Positions 36,147 through 47,748 of a stretch of DNA of 64,000 nt are shown here, in pieces. This DNA comes from Ambrosia x helenae. Lineage: Eukaryota > Streptophyta > Magnoliopsida > Asterales > Asteraceae. The notes under the pieces were generated by a model. The model saw nothing but the letters and a program-made list of their open reading frames with translations. It did not search any database and was not told the origin of the DNA. The translations under genes were made by a program, and so were the position numbers. The DNA is taken from the NCBI GenBank assembly GCA_030844895.1, contig CM061226.1, forward strand, positions 45,888,238-45,952,237. Direction: 5' to 3'. Every line of letters begins with the position of its first letter. The first letter of the stretch is position 1.

Positions 36147-36333
36147 CTTGAAGATAAAGAATCGGCGTTGGTGCTTGCCTAAGAGTTCCCATGGTGCTTG
36201 TGGAACCCAACGCAATCATTAGCAGAGTGTGTGGCGGATGATTGAACTTGCAATCAGTTTTTAAACATCGTCCATTCAAGCATTCTTTATAAACTTCCCA
36301 AGATATGCTCCAATTCAGGCAAGATCACCACAC
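36147..36333 (-). pseudogene. CCCH zinc-finger gene fragment (single exon, degenerate)
   Basis: The minus-strand exon is bounded by an AG acceptor (before 36333) and a GT donor (after 36147). It encodes VYKECLNGRCLKTDCKFNHP, then HTLLMIALGSTSTMGTLRQ. The C-X4-C-X3-H spacing matches the last three ligands of a CCCH finger of the muscleblind kind, C-X7-C-X4-C-X3-H. The first Cys seems replaced by Tyr, so the finger is damaged. No flanking exon of the same gene was identified with confidence. It is probably a gene fragment carried by a transposon. Confidence 0.55.
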
Positions 36334-36795
36334 CTGAATCAATTAACCACACAATCAAATGATGAACAATATTATAATTCACACAGAAATGTGATCATCC
36401 ACATTTGCCTAAAAACTGAAATCATAATCAGTTAGTGTTAGTTGATCATACCTCCACTAATGCAAAATCATATTCAGAGTATAATCTCTATTCCACAATT
36501 ATCGAAACATGTTCCTTCCAAAACCTGTAGTACGGTCCATCTTTACGAAGCGTGGTACAAAGTTGCTCTCCTTAAGCAAAATCAATTGACACCACTTACA
36601 CATAAGAAACATAACATATAAGTAAAAGTATATATAAAGGAAAAAAAACACAAATTATAATTGTAGTGAGGTAGTTATACCAGCTTGTTGTAGGGCTCTA
36701 CTTAATTACTTGCTGATGTGTTGCCAAGATGAAATAAAGGTTTGGTTGGGTGTTAAAAGAAAGTTATAACAGCTGCAAGTAGAACAACAACACAC
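36334..36795. other. Spacer between gene fragments, nothing firm
   Basis: AT-rich sequence between the CCCH exon and the MYB exons. A minus-strand patch at 36490-36600 may be exon-like but has no recognisable motif. Confidence 0.3.
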
Positions 36796-37055
36796 CTTAG
36801 ACAAAAACTTTTGGGCATGGCTTCTAATTTAGCAACATTTTTCATGCCACTTTTTCTGCAAATAAGATTGTGTTCAGTCTAAGTATTTATATTCAGTGTC
36901 ACTCTAAAACTAACATAATGCATAAAATATAAATTATAGGTATATAAATACCTTCAATTTGACGCCAAGCACATGTGAAGCTTTAACGCTTCAAGAAACT
37001 TCTTGCGTTCTTCAGTCCACCTTTCCCTTTGTTTTATGATCGTATACGGTTTTTA
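36796..37055 (-). pseudogene. REVEILLE/LHY-type MYB gene fragment, two exons
   Basis: On the minus strand exon 1 (about 37055-36952) encodes KPYTIIKQRERWTEE and a FLEALKLH stretch. This is the start of the single SHAQKYF-class MYB repeat of LHY/CCA1/REVEILLE clock proteins. A frameshift before the expected AWRQIEG splits it, and a GT donor follows. Exon 2 (36855-36796, 60 bp, AG and GT borders) encodes IRSHAQKFLSK after a TAA that replaces the expected CAA (Gln). The exon sizes and split point match the family, so this is a copy of genomic DNA with its intron, not a processed cDNA. Flanking exons are absent. Confidence 0.75.
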
Positions 37056-37121
37056 ACCTATTTGACATCAAAAGCAACATAAGAACACCAAACTATGAAA
37101 ATGATATACAACAGTTCCATA

Positions 37122-37997
37122 TCTATACTACATTATAAAGGAGTAGGCATGGGCAAATATGTCCAAATTGTCCAAAGTGCATACAAAGGGTTTCTTTACA
37201 ATTTTCTAAATTTTACTATTTTTCTTCCCTAAATGCCCCTAAAAGATAATTAACTTTTATATGAAAATGGAACTCACCCAAACTAAATAAACACATGGGA
37301 TAGCAATATTTTTAAACAAATTTCATATAATAGCGATGAAATATAATAATTTATGTTACCACAATGAATAATTTTATCTCAGCTAAACTTGTATAAATTT
37401 TAAAATTTTGCCATAATAATACTTATATTATAAACCCTTTTCATATATATGCGTCTACCCAGCGGCAAAGTGAATGGAATGGTTCGACTCACTCGCTACA
37501 TTGGGCAATTTTTTAGCTGCTGGGTCAAGTTGGGCAAGTCTATTACAAACTTACAAATCACAACTTTTAATTTCTAAATGGATAATGACCTTCATATGAT
37601 AGTTTATACATTATCATATTATTACTACATGCTTTTATCATGTAAATAAACTTTATCATTTAGCAAGGTGTCTTCAATGGCACGGTTATGTAGATATGCA
37701 ATGCTCAGACAACTTACACAAGAGTGATGTTTATGTTCATATTGGTTTGTTACAGTAACATACCTTTGGTTTATTAAGATTTGTTCAATAATGAGTACAT
37801 GGTTTTGTGGTGAATTGCAATCAGTTGTAAGTGGCGGTGCACATTTCTTTTCTTTTCTTTCTATGAATGCTTGTTAAAACATAGTGTGCACATTTCTATT
37901 CTTTTTGCGTAATTCGCGGCAAAAAAACCTAAGTATCATAATGTTGTATTACAACCCATTTGTGGATCCCGCTGCAACGCACGGGTAAACCCACTAG
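37122..37997 (+). mobile_element. Helitron A (non-autonomous, 876 bp)
   Basis: The 5' end TCTATACTACATTATAAA (37122) is preceded by A. The 3' end CTAG (37994-37997) is followed by T, so the insertion is between A and T as for Helitrons. A hairpin CCCGcTGC-aac-GCACGGG (37968-37985, one bulged C) sits 8 bases before CTAG. No Rep-helicase is encoded. Confidence 0.65.
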
Positions 37998-39557
37998 TTA
38001 GTCATGAAAAGAAATAAAACATTAGGGGCGGAATCGTCAATGGACGTGAATTGGTCATTATTAATAGTATTCAATGTTGGTCCCAAATATACAACAATGA
38101 AAATTTAATCTGCAAACAAAAGTAAGTTTACCTAGATAAAAAAATCTTCTCTTGTTCTACCCAAAGTCTTCAATTTAGGCTTCACAAAACAGGAGCTTTT
38201 CTTGCTATTTATTTCACAACTAATTATTACTTTAATCATGTAATAGTTATAAATAAAACTAAATCTTAAAGCAAACAAAATACGCCCAAAATTGGAACCC
38301 GGCGTACACGTCCTTACCGGCGTAAGATAAAGTAGCTTATGCTAGAGTCTAAATGTAGCTTCAAATTGCTACATCTCACAACGAACCTAGTCGACAACCT
38401 CATTCTATTATGTTCTCGTTTGCTACCACCTAATTGGACATGTATAAGTTGTGTGAATCCTTCCCAAATATGCTAAATTCCATTCTACTAATAATCCTAA
38501 ATGACATTTGAGGTTTCTAATAACCCATCATGCTTGTAGTGTCAAACCTGCAAATTTTATAAGAATTCCATTCTCAAATTACCTTTTAGATTACACTTAT
38601 CTTTGATAGAGGAGGAGCCCGCTTCAATATCTTCAATGTTGATTACTTGAGTTCCTATTATTCACCATTGTAGCAATTAATCAATTCCATCATAAAAACA
38701 AATGCAATTTTATAATCAGCTTTGGTTATATTTTGACCCATCAGAAATTAAGTCATTAACTCAACCTCGAATATTTTTTTTAATGTATACAAAAAAAACA
38801 TCATTTATAAGATGGATTTAGTTGGGATATTACAACCATGAACAGCTAAAACAACAAAACTTCAATAATATAGAGGATTAATACCTAAGAAGTATGAAGA
38901 AGCCTAATATCCTCAACTGTGACTTTAAGCAAAAACAAAGAATACAGATATTAATCGCCCAGGATAGTTAGATATTACCTAACAACGATTACAGTGATGA
39001 CGATGCGACAGATGAGACGACAACCGATGGCAAAAGGTTGTTGGCTTTGGTGGTCACGACACCATAGTACCCCCACTGTCGCTCGTTTGATCGAACTAAC
39101 CTCACCACCGTGTTCACCATTTTCAAAGACCAGAATAGCATAGTGACAATTGGTCGGAGTAGGTAACCGGTCAGAGGAGAGTGGAATGATAATACCTTGA
39201 AGAAGGATCGTTGAGGATGGAGAATGATCGGTTGCTTCGTTTGATTGTTTTAGGGTTTAAAAGAGGATGGAGAATGATCGGTGGTTTTGATTGTCTTTGT
39301 TTTTTTAGGAAAGTTAATATTGGTCAGCTATTTTGACCAAAACAATATTAATTGATTTTTTATTTTCTTTGTTTTTTTAGGAAAGTTAATATTGGTCAGC
39401 TATTTTGACCAAAATAACATTAAATGATTTTCGATTTTTAATTATTTTTTTTATAAATTACATGGATATGACAAGTGGCACAATATGGAGGTGAGATGAT
39501 TGAACTTTGAATATGGGAGTGCTAAGTGTACCTAGGGAGTTTATTTTATTAGATGTA
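37998..39557. other. Decayed repeat DNA, no gene named; 72-bp tandem duplication at 39294-39430
   Basis: A segment from TCTTTGTTTTTTTAGG through GGTCAGCTATTTTGACC (39294) is repeated at 39366. A minus-strand stretch at 38990-39180 has an open, exon-like frame (MVNTVVRLVRSNERQ) with no family recognised. 39440-39557 resembles the AT-rich, low-complexity edge of a minus-strand Helitron. Confidence 0.4.
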
Positions 39558-39763
39558 CTAGTTTATACCCCGGGAGCGTCCCGAGTTGAAAATTTAATAT
39601 TACGTAATAAAACCTTTAAAATATGATTTGCACAAACTCAACCAAATTCGGCTGCAAAGAAAAACTACCATTTCGACTGTTTGGGTCAGAATGTGTATAT
39701 TAAAAAGAGAGGGCCAGGAGGGAGTTTGGGTTTGGATTAATTTGTACAAATATATATAGTTAA
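39558..39763 (-). mobile_element. Helitron G 3' end (minus strand), fragment
   Basis: On the minus strand the sequence ends ...CGGGACGCTCCCGGGGTATAAACTAG with T as the next base. The hairpin CGGGA-gcg-TCCCG lies about 10 bases before CTAG. Helitron F begins directly to its right (3' end at 39764), so the two are nested or abutting. Confidence 0.55.
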
Positions 39764-41574
39764 CTAGCTGATTACCCCGGGAAGGTCCCGGGGTTGAAAA
39801 ATTTAATAAGATTTAATAAAAAATGATAAAAGAAGAAAACTTAAATCAGGAATTGTCATCACAACTATAACATCAATTATCTACAATCAGAACAAAGAAA
39901 TATAAACCATTTCGACTGTTACCGTATCCCCTAACCGCCTAAGATGCTACCATCTCAATTATATTGGTCCCTTATGGATTTGATTCCTATATTAGCCACT
40001 AATAATTACAATAGAATACCACCACATAAACTAAAGTAAGGACATAAACTTAAATCTAAAACAAAACTCAAATCACGAATTGTCATCACAACTATAAAAT
40101 CAATTATCTACAATTTGAACAAAGAAATATAAACCATTTCGACTGTTACCATAATGCCTAACTGCCTAATACATTACCAATCACACCTTTTATATCTCTT
40201 TTATAAAAAAAAACCAAAGCTAAACTTATGGACCACTACTTCTCTTTCTTCTATCATTTTCTGCTCGTTGTGACTTAAACAAAGTAGTCCCAAACTAATA
40301 AAAACATATACAAACTAATAATTCCATATCATATATGTGACAAAAGTAATCTACGTTCTAATTCCATCGAAATTCCATTCCATTCTGTGAGAGGAACACA
40401 CCTAAATTCCAAATTAAATTACAATTTCCGCGCGATTCCAATTCCATTATAGAGCTTATTTATGTCTAAATTTGCTTAAATGACACCTAATTCCTACCAT
40501 CACTTCCTAAAATCATCCATCCTTATCAATTACACTATCTCCAAATATAAGCTAATAAGTACATATCATATATCTGGATTTGACCACTGTCGGCCGCCTA
40601 CCGATTAATTAGCTCATTAGTTGAAAATTACTCGGTGAACCTCCGGCGAAAGATTAATCATAAAGCCTAAAATAGTATGGCAAACAATGGCAAAGAAAAA
40701 AAAATCAACTTAATGGAAAATAAGTTAATAAGTAATCCTAATTTACGCATACTATTAAAAATATTAAATAAATAAAACTACGAATGAAAACAAATATTTT
40801 TATTTTAAAATCAATAATCTTATAAAGTTAAATTGATAAAAGTAATCTACGTTCAGTCCACCGACATATGTGATCAATCCATTGGAAAGTGAAAAATTGA
40901 TAAAATATTAAATTTTAACCTTTAGCAAACCATTTGGTCGTTATTTACAAAACTACCCATCTTCTTCTTCTCTACATTACAGACGCAGCTCCGCTTTGTT
41001 GCTGTCACAGTGAGAAAACATAACGATTAAATCTTTCTTAACTCTTCTCTAATCACTTAAACTACTTTTACCAACTTAATTGAGGGTCAAAACCACAATA
41101 ATATTCACGATTTAAAAACATATATATAAAAACTTAGGGGGCCCGGAGGAAAATGGGCATCGGCCGGGAGCACGGCTCGCTTATCAATATGAATGTCTTG
41201 GAGCAGAGATGATCCGAGAACTAACATCAAACCGAATCTGAGATGAACTCAAACGACATCGGTTTGTAACAAAAATAGAATTTGGAGATGAAAAGATGGG
41301 AGCAAACCTGGAAGGAAAAAAGGATGGTCGTAGGAATGGAAGCCCCTGCTGCTTGGTTCCGAAAACAATGAGGTTGAACAATTTTAGGGTTTAGGGTGGG
41401 AAGGTATGGATTATATACGATAGGTAGGGTTTTATGTGATTTAATTTTATTTAAAAAAAAAATTAAAAAGAATGCACCACATGATGCCACATGGCACATT
41501 CAAAGGTTGAAGGGTTGCCTCATTGAATGCCATGTCATCATAGTGCAATTCTTTTATATATATAGATAGATAGA
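39764..41574 (-). mobile_element. Helitron F (minus strand, about 1.8 kb)
   Basis: The minus-strand 3' end is CTAG (39767-39764), with the perfect hairpin CCCCGGGA-agg-TCCCGGGG (39775-39793). The minus-strand 5' end is TCTATCTATCTATATATA near 41574, followed by TGATGACATGGC, shared with Helitron E. A GC-rich patch (41135-41185) and a minus-strand frame at 41184-41381 may be captured gene sequence but are not recognised. No Rep-helicase is present. The 5' end has a few bases of doubt because of the TCTA repeats. Confidence 0.6.
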
Positions 41575-41706
41575 TTAATTTGCAACATATCGATTCCTAT
41601 AATAATGATAAAACGACATTCGCTCACTTTGCATATGTTGTGTTGTTTACACGTAAACCGAGCTCACCGTGGGGTGAAACATGCCTTTTCGGTTTAGTAA
41701 TAGTTA
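41575..41706. other. Short spacer between Helitrons F and E
   Basis: 132 bases, no feature recognised. It may be part of an older Helitron into which F and E inserted. Confidence 0.3.
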
Positions 41707-41761
41707 CTAGTTTTTATCCCGAAAACGTCCCGGATTGAATTATCTAATATAACGTAATAAA

Positions 41762-41764
41762 ATA

Positions 41765-41812
<48 letters not shown>
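41762..41812 (+). repeat. (TTA)n microsatellite
   Basis: About 17 TTA/ATT units. Confidence 0.9.
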
Positions 41813-41813
<1 letters not shown>

Positions 41814-42404
41814 TTAAACAAATCTCTGCCATAAGGTATCATATTCAAATATAAAAAAAAACGAATCCCTGCGCCGGGTATAAATCTAGTGCCATTACAA
41901 ATGAATTTGGAAGTTTGTAATCGATCATTCTAAAAATAACTAACATAAAATAAGAAAAAAAAAGTTAATTATTGAAATATCGAACGCATTAGTCTAAGGG
42001 TTATGTGATGCGCTAAAAAATTCATGGGTATATGATCGGGTATGTATTTCGGGTATTTGGGTATGTTGTTTCGGGTAATCGGGTCGGGTATCACCTAATC
42101 CCAGACCCGACCCAAACCCACAATTTTTTTAAACTAATCCCAAACCCGACACAATACCTGTCGGGTTACAAAAAATAGTCATTTTTTTCTCCGATTTTTA
42201 TATAGCACTATGGTACTCGTTGGAAAGATAATAAAACGCTCGTTAATTTGGTGTAATTTTTTTCTTTAAAAAATCTCGTATATAAAAGATATTAATGTTT
42301 AAAAGTTATGAGAGGAAACACGAGAGATAAAATAATAAAGTTTTAATATTTAGATTTAGTAGATTAGGTATTTAATAGATAAGGTTAAAGATTATAATCA
42401 ATGT

Positions 42405-42495
42405 TTTTATAACCGGACCGGACATTGAACCGGTCACTCTACTGGTTCATTGGTCGGATCGGTTTAACCGGTCGAACCGGATTTTAGAACCGGAT
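42405..42495. repeat. AACCGG-rich palindromic cluster
   Basis: A dense set of ACCGG/CCGGT words (ATAACCGGACCGG, GAACCGGTC, TTTAACCGGTCGAACCGG) on both strands in about 90 bases. Just upstream, 42020-42120 is rich in CGGGT. Both are of a kind seen in plant intergenic repeats. Confidence 0.5.
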
Positions 42496-43182
42496 AACAT
42501 TATATAGATATGATTTAACATTATATAATTTAGTATTAAAAATTAGAAACAAATGATAAATAATTAGAATTAATGTTGTTCAAAAAATAAATAATTAGAA
42601 TTGATAATAAAACACATAAAAATTAAAATCAAGTTAAAAAAGTTGGGGACAGGTGGATAACAACTATAGTGCAGGTATGTACTGGCATTTGGTTTCTAAT
42701 TTCCAAACTATCAATTTTTTTATATCATTTCTCCCAATAATAGTATTCATCTCCTCTATCAAGCTTGAACATGAGACAAAAAGTGTGACGAATACCAGAC
42801 GAAGAAATACCTGCAAAACGAAGAGAACGACGCAAATCGAACACCGAGCTTCACTACTGGTCATGACAGAGGCTGCAAGAGAGACTAGCAAATCAAACAC
42901 AGATTGCTTGGCGTGGGGGGGGGGGCTTGGGTGGCACGTGGAGAGTTTTGGTTGGCTGGATTTTTTTTTTTTAACTTTACACACACAATAATAATAATAA
43001 TAATAATATTCCTCCCCCCCCCCCCCTTCTTCCCCCCCTTCCACTCCCCACAATTTTCATCCCCTCCATGTGGGACCCCAAAAGTGCCACATGGCGCTTC
43101 ATCCCCCTCTTTCCCGCCCCACCACTCCGAGTAGTCTAAAAGAGAGATTGCATAAAAGTATGACATGTAGGATTAATCACTT

Positions 43183-43184
43183 TG

Positions 43185-43228
<44 letters not shown>
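43183..43228 (+). repeat. (TA)n microsatellite
   Basis: An uninterrupted run of about 22 AT units. A nearby C run (43013-43042 with short breaks) and ATA repeats (42986-43009) make several spurious frames. Confidence 0.9.
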
Positions 43229-43229
<1 letters not shown>

Positions 43230-43465
43230 TTGTCTAACAAATGCAACACTAAATCAACATTAGTAATGCTTAAAACAAAAAACATCATCTCACAAATATA
43301 CACACTTTCCCTGGTTACACCACAACCAGCAATAACAACTTTTACATGATGTTTTGAAGTTATCATGATGACTGCAAAGGCCGTGGTAACCTCTTTGCAA
43401 TCTCTTGTGAAACAAAATTAAATACACAACTTGTGTATACACAATACAAGAACAACTAACGTGCA

Positions 43466-43637
43466 GAGACACATTACTCAATTGCACCTCAAACCCTTGC
43501 AACTTCATCTTCTTCTCTAAAAACTCCCTATCCTCTTCCACCAAAGGCGGCTTCGTCCCACCCCAACCATACGTAACCGACTGCCTCAACTCCTTAAACA
43601 TCCTAACCACATCCCTCCCTCCTTTCCCTGGTCCACC
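43466..43637 (-). pseudogene. SNX2-like sorting nexin fragment, distal part (beyond the Gypsy insertion)
   Basis: Minus-strand sequence encodes KGGRDVVRMFKELRQSV, then WGGTKPPLVEEDREFLEKK and LQGFEVQLSN. This matches the linker and start of the C-terminal coiled-coil (Vps5/BAR) region of plant sorting nexin 2. It continues the fragment at 58278-58922 across the Gypsy insertion. After LSNVS the family match ends, so the BAR domain is lacking. Confidence 0.8.
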
Positions 43638-44680
43638 TGTAACATCCGGCAAAAATCGATATGTTTCCGTACGTAATTAGTATATGTAATTAACGGTTTA
43701 AGTGCATGTTTAAATTAATTGGATTAATTTAACTGATGCCGTAGAGAATAGCAAATTCCCCATAAGATGCATAGGAATGCACACGTTTAATGATGAAGCA
43801 TGATAGGATCATGTGCGAATAAATTTGTCCGGTACGGACGTTGGTGATTACCCGATAAAAATTAAATAAACGAAAAGGATCCCGGACACCCAGGATATAA
43901 AATAAAGGGTATTTTCACAAAATATAATGTGTTTTTGGAACTCCAAAGCCATAAGTGAAAACTTTCCATACAAGTCTCCCGGTAACGAATAAAGTGCGCG
44001 TACCGCACCCGGTACACGTATAACTTATAGTTTCACCCAACGAAAGCCTAACTAATCAACCAACACGTAAACTAGGCTATGTTTAAGGGTTATTAGAGGC
44101 TATTATAATGTCCGAATAACACGTAATTAAAATCCGATTAATACCCGAATGAAACCCGAACGCTAAGTGTGAAGTATAACTTATTATTTAGCAAATGTTT
44201 TATGTTGTGGACCCCACTAAACCCACCCCAAAACCGGCCCCATCCCCTTGTCACTCCATAATCTTTCTTTTGTACCCAACAATCTAAGAAAAATCCATGA
44301 AAGATAATGGAAAGCATGGATGGATTTGATGATCATATTATAAGAGATTAGAGGTACTTGTAAGATTACAAAATCTTTCAATTCTTGTGATAAGAATCGG
44401 CCAACACACACACTAATATATCCACCAAGATCATTCAAGTACCCCATATCCATGTTTTAAGGGATTTAGAATCCAAGTAAGATCATGTGTGATCTTGGGA
44501 AGATCATGAGATATCTTGTGTGATATTATATGGTACTTATAAGATCTATAAAATCCATCAATTTCTTATAAGAATCGGCCAACACCACTTCTCCATATCT
44601 CCTAAGATTTCTTTTGCACAATTAAATCTAAGGAAGATCTAAAGCTAGATCTTATATATCTAGGAAGATCTTGGATATAT

Positions 44681-44688
44681 TATAAAAG
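44681..44688 (+). promoter_or_regulatory. Likely LTR TATA box (TATAAAAG)
   Basis: TATAAAAG is followed 25-30 bases later by AACACATG, then a CT-rich leader. The same site is at 55219-55226 in the 3' LTR. If used, the transcript leader would be about 3 kb and include both hairpin arrays. Confidence 0.45.
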
Positions 44689-45944
44689 AGTATGATATAC
44701 AACACATGATAAAACATCAAAGAAAAACTCTTTTTCTTCTTCTTGTGTGCCGTGAACATACAACCCCCACACACACCCATTTTTAAGTTCTTATCACTCC
44801 AAAATCATCCATAAACATCTATTTTCCAAACCCCAATTGTGTGTTTCAAGCTTGGAGCTTAACCACATAGGAAGAACACACTAAACCCCATCAAAATCAA
44901 GTGTTTTTATCTTCCCTAGCCTTGTGCTAGTTGTAAGTGTTCTTGATCTCATTCTTGTTCTTTAAAGTTTATGTTTTGTTATCTAGAAAGCAAGTTGTAC
45001 ATGGGTTAACTTGATGGAATTTTACATGATAAAACATATGCTTTTCAAGACTAAAATGGTGATAAAATGTATATGGGGGCCAAAATTTTGGTGATGGTTA
45101 TGTATTGTTTTTGTAGTTTTCAAAAGTTCACATAAATTTGAATGAAATGATGATTTAAGTATAGTTTGTGAAGATAACTTGAAAATACTTAAAAGTGGTT
45201 TAAATCATCATAAAATGATCCATTAAAGTCTACTAGTTTAGTAGAAAATTGTTATTCTTGGAAGAAAGAATGGAAAGTTTGGTATCAAATGTGTACATAG
45301 TAATTTTCCAATGTAGATTTGGTAAATACTAGTAATTATACACATGTATTTTGTATAAAAGTGTATTTTTAGAAAATAGAGTTTTATAAAAATATGAACT
45401 TTTCTAACATATGGATATGTATAAAAACAAGGGTTTTTATAAAAATGTTAGATAAAATAAAAGCTTGGTGGAAACATATATAAAAATGAACACTTTTATA
45501 TAAATGGGAATATAAAAGTGTTGGAGCATTTTTATTCATAAGTTACCAAGTCTTGTGTTAAAAACACAAAGGTATTTATAAAACTTCAAAGTAATATGTG
45601 TAGGAAATTAAAGAGGTGAATAACATTCCTAGAATACACATATTGGAAAACTTGGGAAAAATTAACTATATAAGTTAAGTAATCGGATTTGGACGTGTTA
45701 ACGAACTAAGACGTAAAAGCAGACAAACGAGAAAAATATCATTACGTCAAGATGAGTAAAAATATATTTTAAGGAGTTAAAATATATAACTTGGGTGAAA
45801 AATTACATAACACTTTCCTAAGTGTTGGACAAATATTCGTGGGAGAAAACATAACGTAAATAATCTAACGATTAAAAACGTTAAACGAACGTATGGACTT
45901 AACGATGAAAGTACATGCATGTATATATATATATGTTCGGCTCG

Positions 45945-46345
45945 ACGAAATTCTAGTATATCTACTTAGTGGGAAAATAGATATACGGAAGGAAAACCGA
46001 GACGAGTAAATAATATACATATATATGTGTATACCGAACCGACGAAATCCTAGTATATTTACTTAATGGGAAAGTAAATATACGGTATGGTGAGTCGAGT
46101 CGGGCGTTAAGAATATACTATCGAACGACAAGACCCTAGTATATTTACTTAATGGGAAAGTAAATATACGGTATGGTGAGTCGAGTCAAGCGTAGAAAAC
46201 GTATTATCGAACGACAAGACCTTAGTATATTTATTTGAATGGGAAAATAAATATACGGTATAGTGAGTCGTGTCGAGCGTTAAAAATATTATATCGAACG
46301 ATGCGATCTTAAGTATAACTATTTAATGGGAAAATAATTATACGT
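45945..46345 (+). repeat. Five-unit hairpin repeat array in the 5' LTR
   Basis: Units of about 75-95 bp, each with CGACRARAYCYTAG, an inverted repeat around the loop TTAATGGGAA, then GGTGAGTCGAGTCG. Stems are GTATATCTA/TAGATATAC (45956-45986), GTATATTTAC/GTAAATATAC (46053-46083 and 46139-46169), GTATATTTATTT/AAATAAATATAC (46225-46256), and GTATAACTATTT/AAATAATTATAC (46313-46343, one mismatch). Confidence 0.85.
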
Positions 46346-46623
46346 TAAGTGAAGTCGAGTCGAGGATAATATTATACAAGTTAAAGAAATATTAACGCGA
46401 ATATATATAACTTGTAACAAGGGTAATCCATCACCAACGGACCTAGGACATATGTTTAATTAAACGGGGAATTATATCTAAATGGTGGTGTTGGGAGTTG
46501 GGTGTACAACTTGCCGGAAAAGCACACGCTATAGACTTAGTGACTTACACGCACTAGGACGTTCGTAGGTGCTTGACCACGGACTTGCTATTCTCTGCTA
46601 TTTGAGTGTACGCTGTACATCAG

Positions 46624-47436
46624 GTGAGTTTCACGGCCCCTTTTTACTGTTTTCGTTTGGGGGAAAGATATGTTTTGTCAAATGTTTTACATGACAAATG
46701 TTTTCAAGAGTTAAAAACGTGATAAGTGGTATGATGAGTACTTGAGTTTGTGTTCGCCACTCGGGGTTGAGTCCTCGCTACTGTAACCATTAATTCAGGG
46801 GCATGAAACCGAAGGAATATTTGGATAGTACTATTGGTGCCTGACGAGGCCCACCTCTGGTTGATAGCGTCAACCCGGTAAAGACAAGAGGTGCACATAT
46901 TCTAAACTAAGTTGTTATTTGCCGAGAAACAACTTGTGATTGCGGGGCATATTTATTGGTCTTGGTTTGGTTATGGGCTCAAGGGATTGCTCGTCATCAT
47001 TGTTTGTAGGAGCTAGCTACTCCTTACAACGGCCACAAGTTGTGCAGGTTTCGCACATGTTGTAAACACGAAATATCGATCGACAAGATCCTAGTATAAT
47101 TATTTAAATGGGAAAATAATTATACGGTAAAGTGAGTCGAGTCGATGGTTGTGAAAATGTTGTCATGAAACTAAATATCGATCGACAAGATCCTAGTATA
47201 ATTACTTAATGGGAAAATAATTATACGGTAAAGTGAGTCGAGTCGATGGTTGTGAAAATGTTGTCATGAAACTAAATATCGATCGACAAGATCCTAGTAT
47301 AATTATTTAATGGGAAAATAATTATACGGTAAAATGAGTCTAGTCGATGGTTGTGAAAATGTTGTTGTTATGAAACTAAAACCTGTGAACTCACCAATAT
47401 TTTATATATTGACGTCTTTTTAAACATATCTTTCAG
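46624..47436 (+). other. Possible intron inside the LTR leader
   Basis: CAG|GTGAGT at 46621-46629 is a near-perfect donor. ATATCTTTCAG| ending at 47436 is a good acceptor. The same pair is kept in the 3' LTR. The interval holds the second hairpin array. Splicing is inferred only from these sites. Confidence 0.3.
47083..47365 (+). repeat. Three-unit hairpin repeat array in the 5' LTR
   Basis: Three units of about 100 bp starting ATCGATCGACAAGATCC, each with stem GTATAATTA(TTT)/(AAA)TAATTATAC (47094-47125, 47196-47226, 47297-47327), followed by GAGTCGAGTCGATGG. ATCGAC at the start and GTCGAT at the end can also pair as an outer stem. Confidence 0.85.
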
Positions 47437-47734
47437 GTAACTAAGTGCTGAATAGATATGGGGCTAGTGCGGTGGAATTCGGGATGTCGGATACTGGTCG
47501 GGGTTTCATCTATGGTTACCAATGGGTTGGAACATAAACGGAAATACCCCCACATTGAAACTTAATGTTCATTGTTTTATGTAACGCTTTGTGCAACATT
47601 GTAACGAGATACTTGTTTTCGACATCCAAATAAATTAATCTTTCTAATTAAATATAGTTTGTGTTAATCTTGACTTTGATATGCTTTCGAGCGTTGCGCC
47701 ACGTGTTTCCGCCATTGGCGTGGTGTGACAGAAG

Positions 47735-47748
47735 TGGTATCAGAGCCA
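47735..47748 (+). other. Primer-binding site of the Gypsy element
   Basis: TGGTATCAGAGCCA, four bases after the 5' LTR, complementary to initiator tRNA-Met. Confidence 0.9.

Larger units (their letters stand above)
43638..47730 (+). repeat. 5' LTR of the Gypsy element
   Basis: A 4.1-kb direct repeat of 54176-58272. It contains a TATA box (44681-44688), a five-unit hairpin array (45945-46345), a second three-unit array (47083-47365) and splice-like signals (46624, 47436). Minus-strand frames at 44217-44453 and 46704-46898 recur in the other LTR and are not considered genes. Confidence 0.95.

Noticed and set aside
42653..43166. Overlapping frames on both strands rich in Pro, Gly, Ile or Tyr
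   Set aside because: They arise from C, ATA and TA simple repeats; no domain.
44217..44453. 78-codon minus-strand frame, repeated exactly at 54755-54991
   Set aside because: The repeat only reflects the two LTRs. It has no family motif, no start context and no coding bias.
45945..46345. CRISPR-like array (regular repeats with spacers)
   Set aside because: Units are LTR tandem repeats in a plant retrotransposon; the spacers are not unique sequences and there are no cas genes.
46704..46898. 64-codon minus-strand frame, repeated at 57245-57439
   Set aside because: LTR duplicate again; composition-driven, no recognisable domain.
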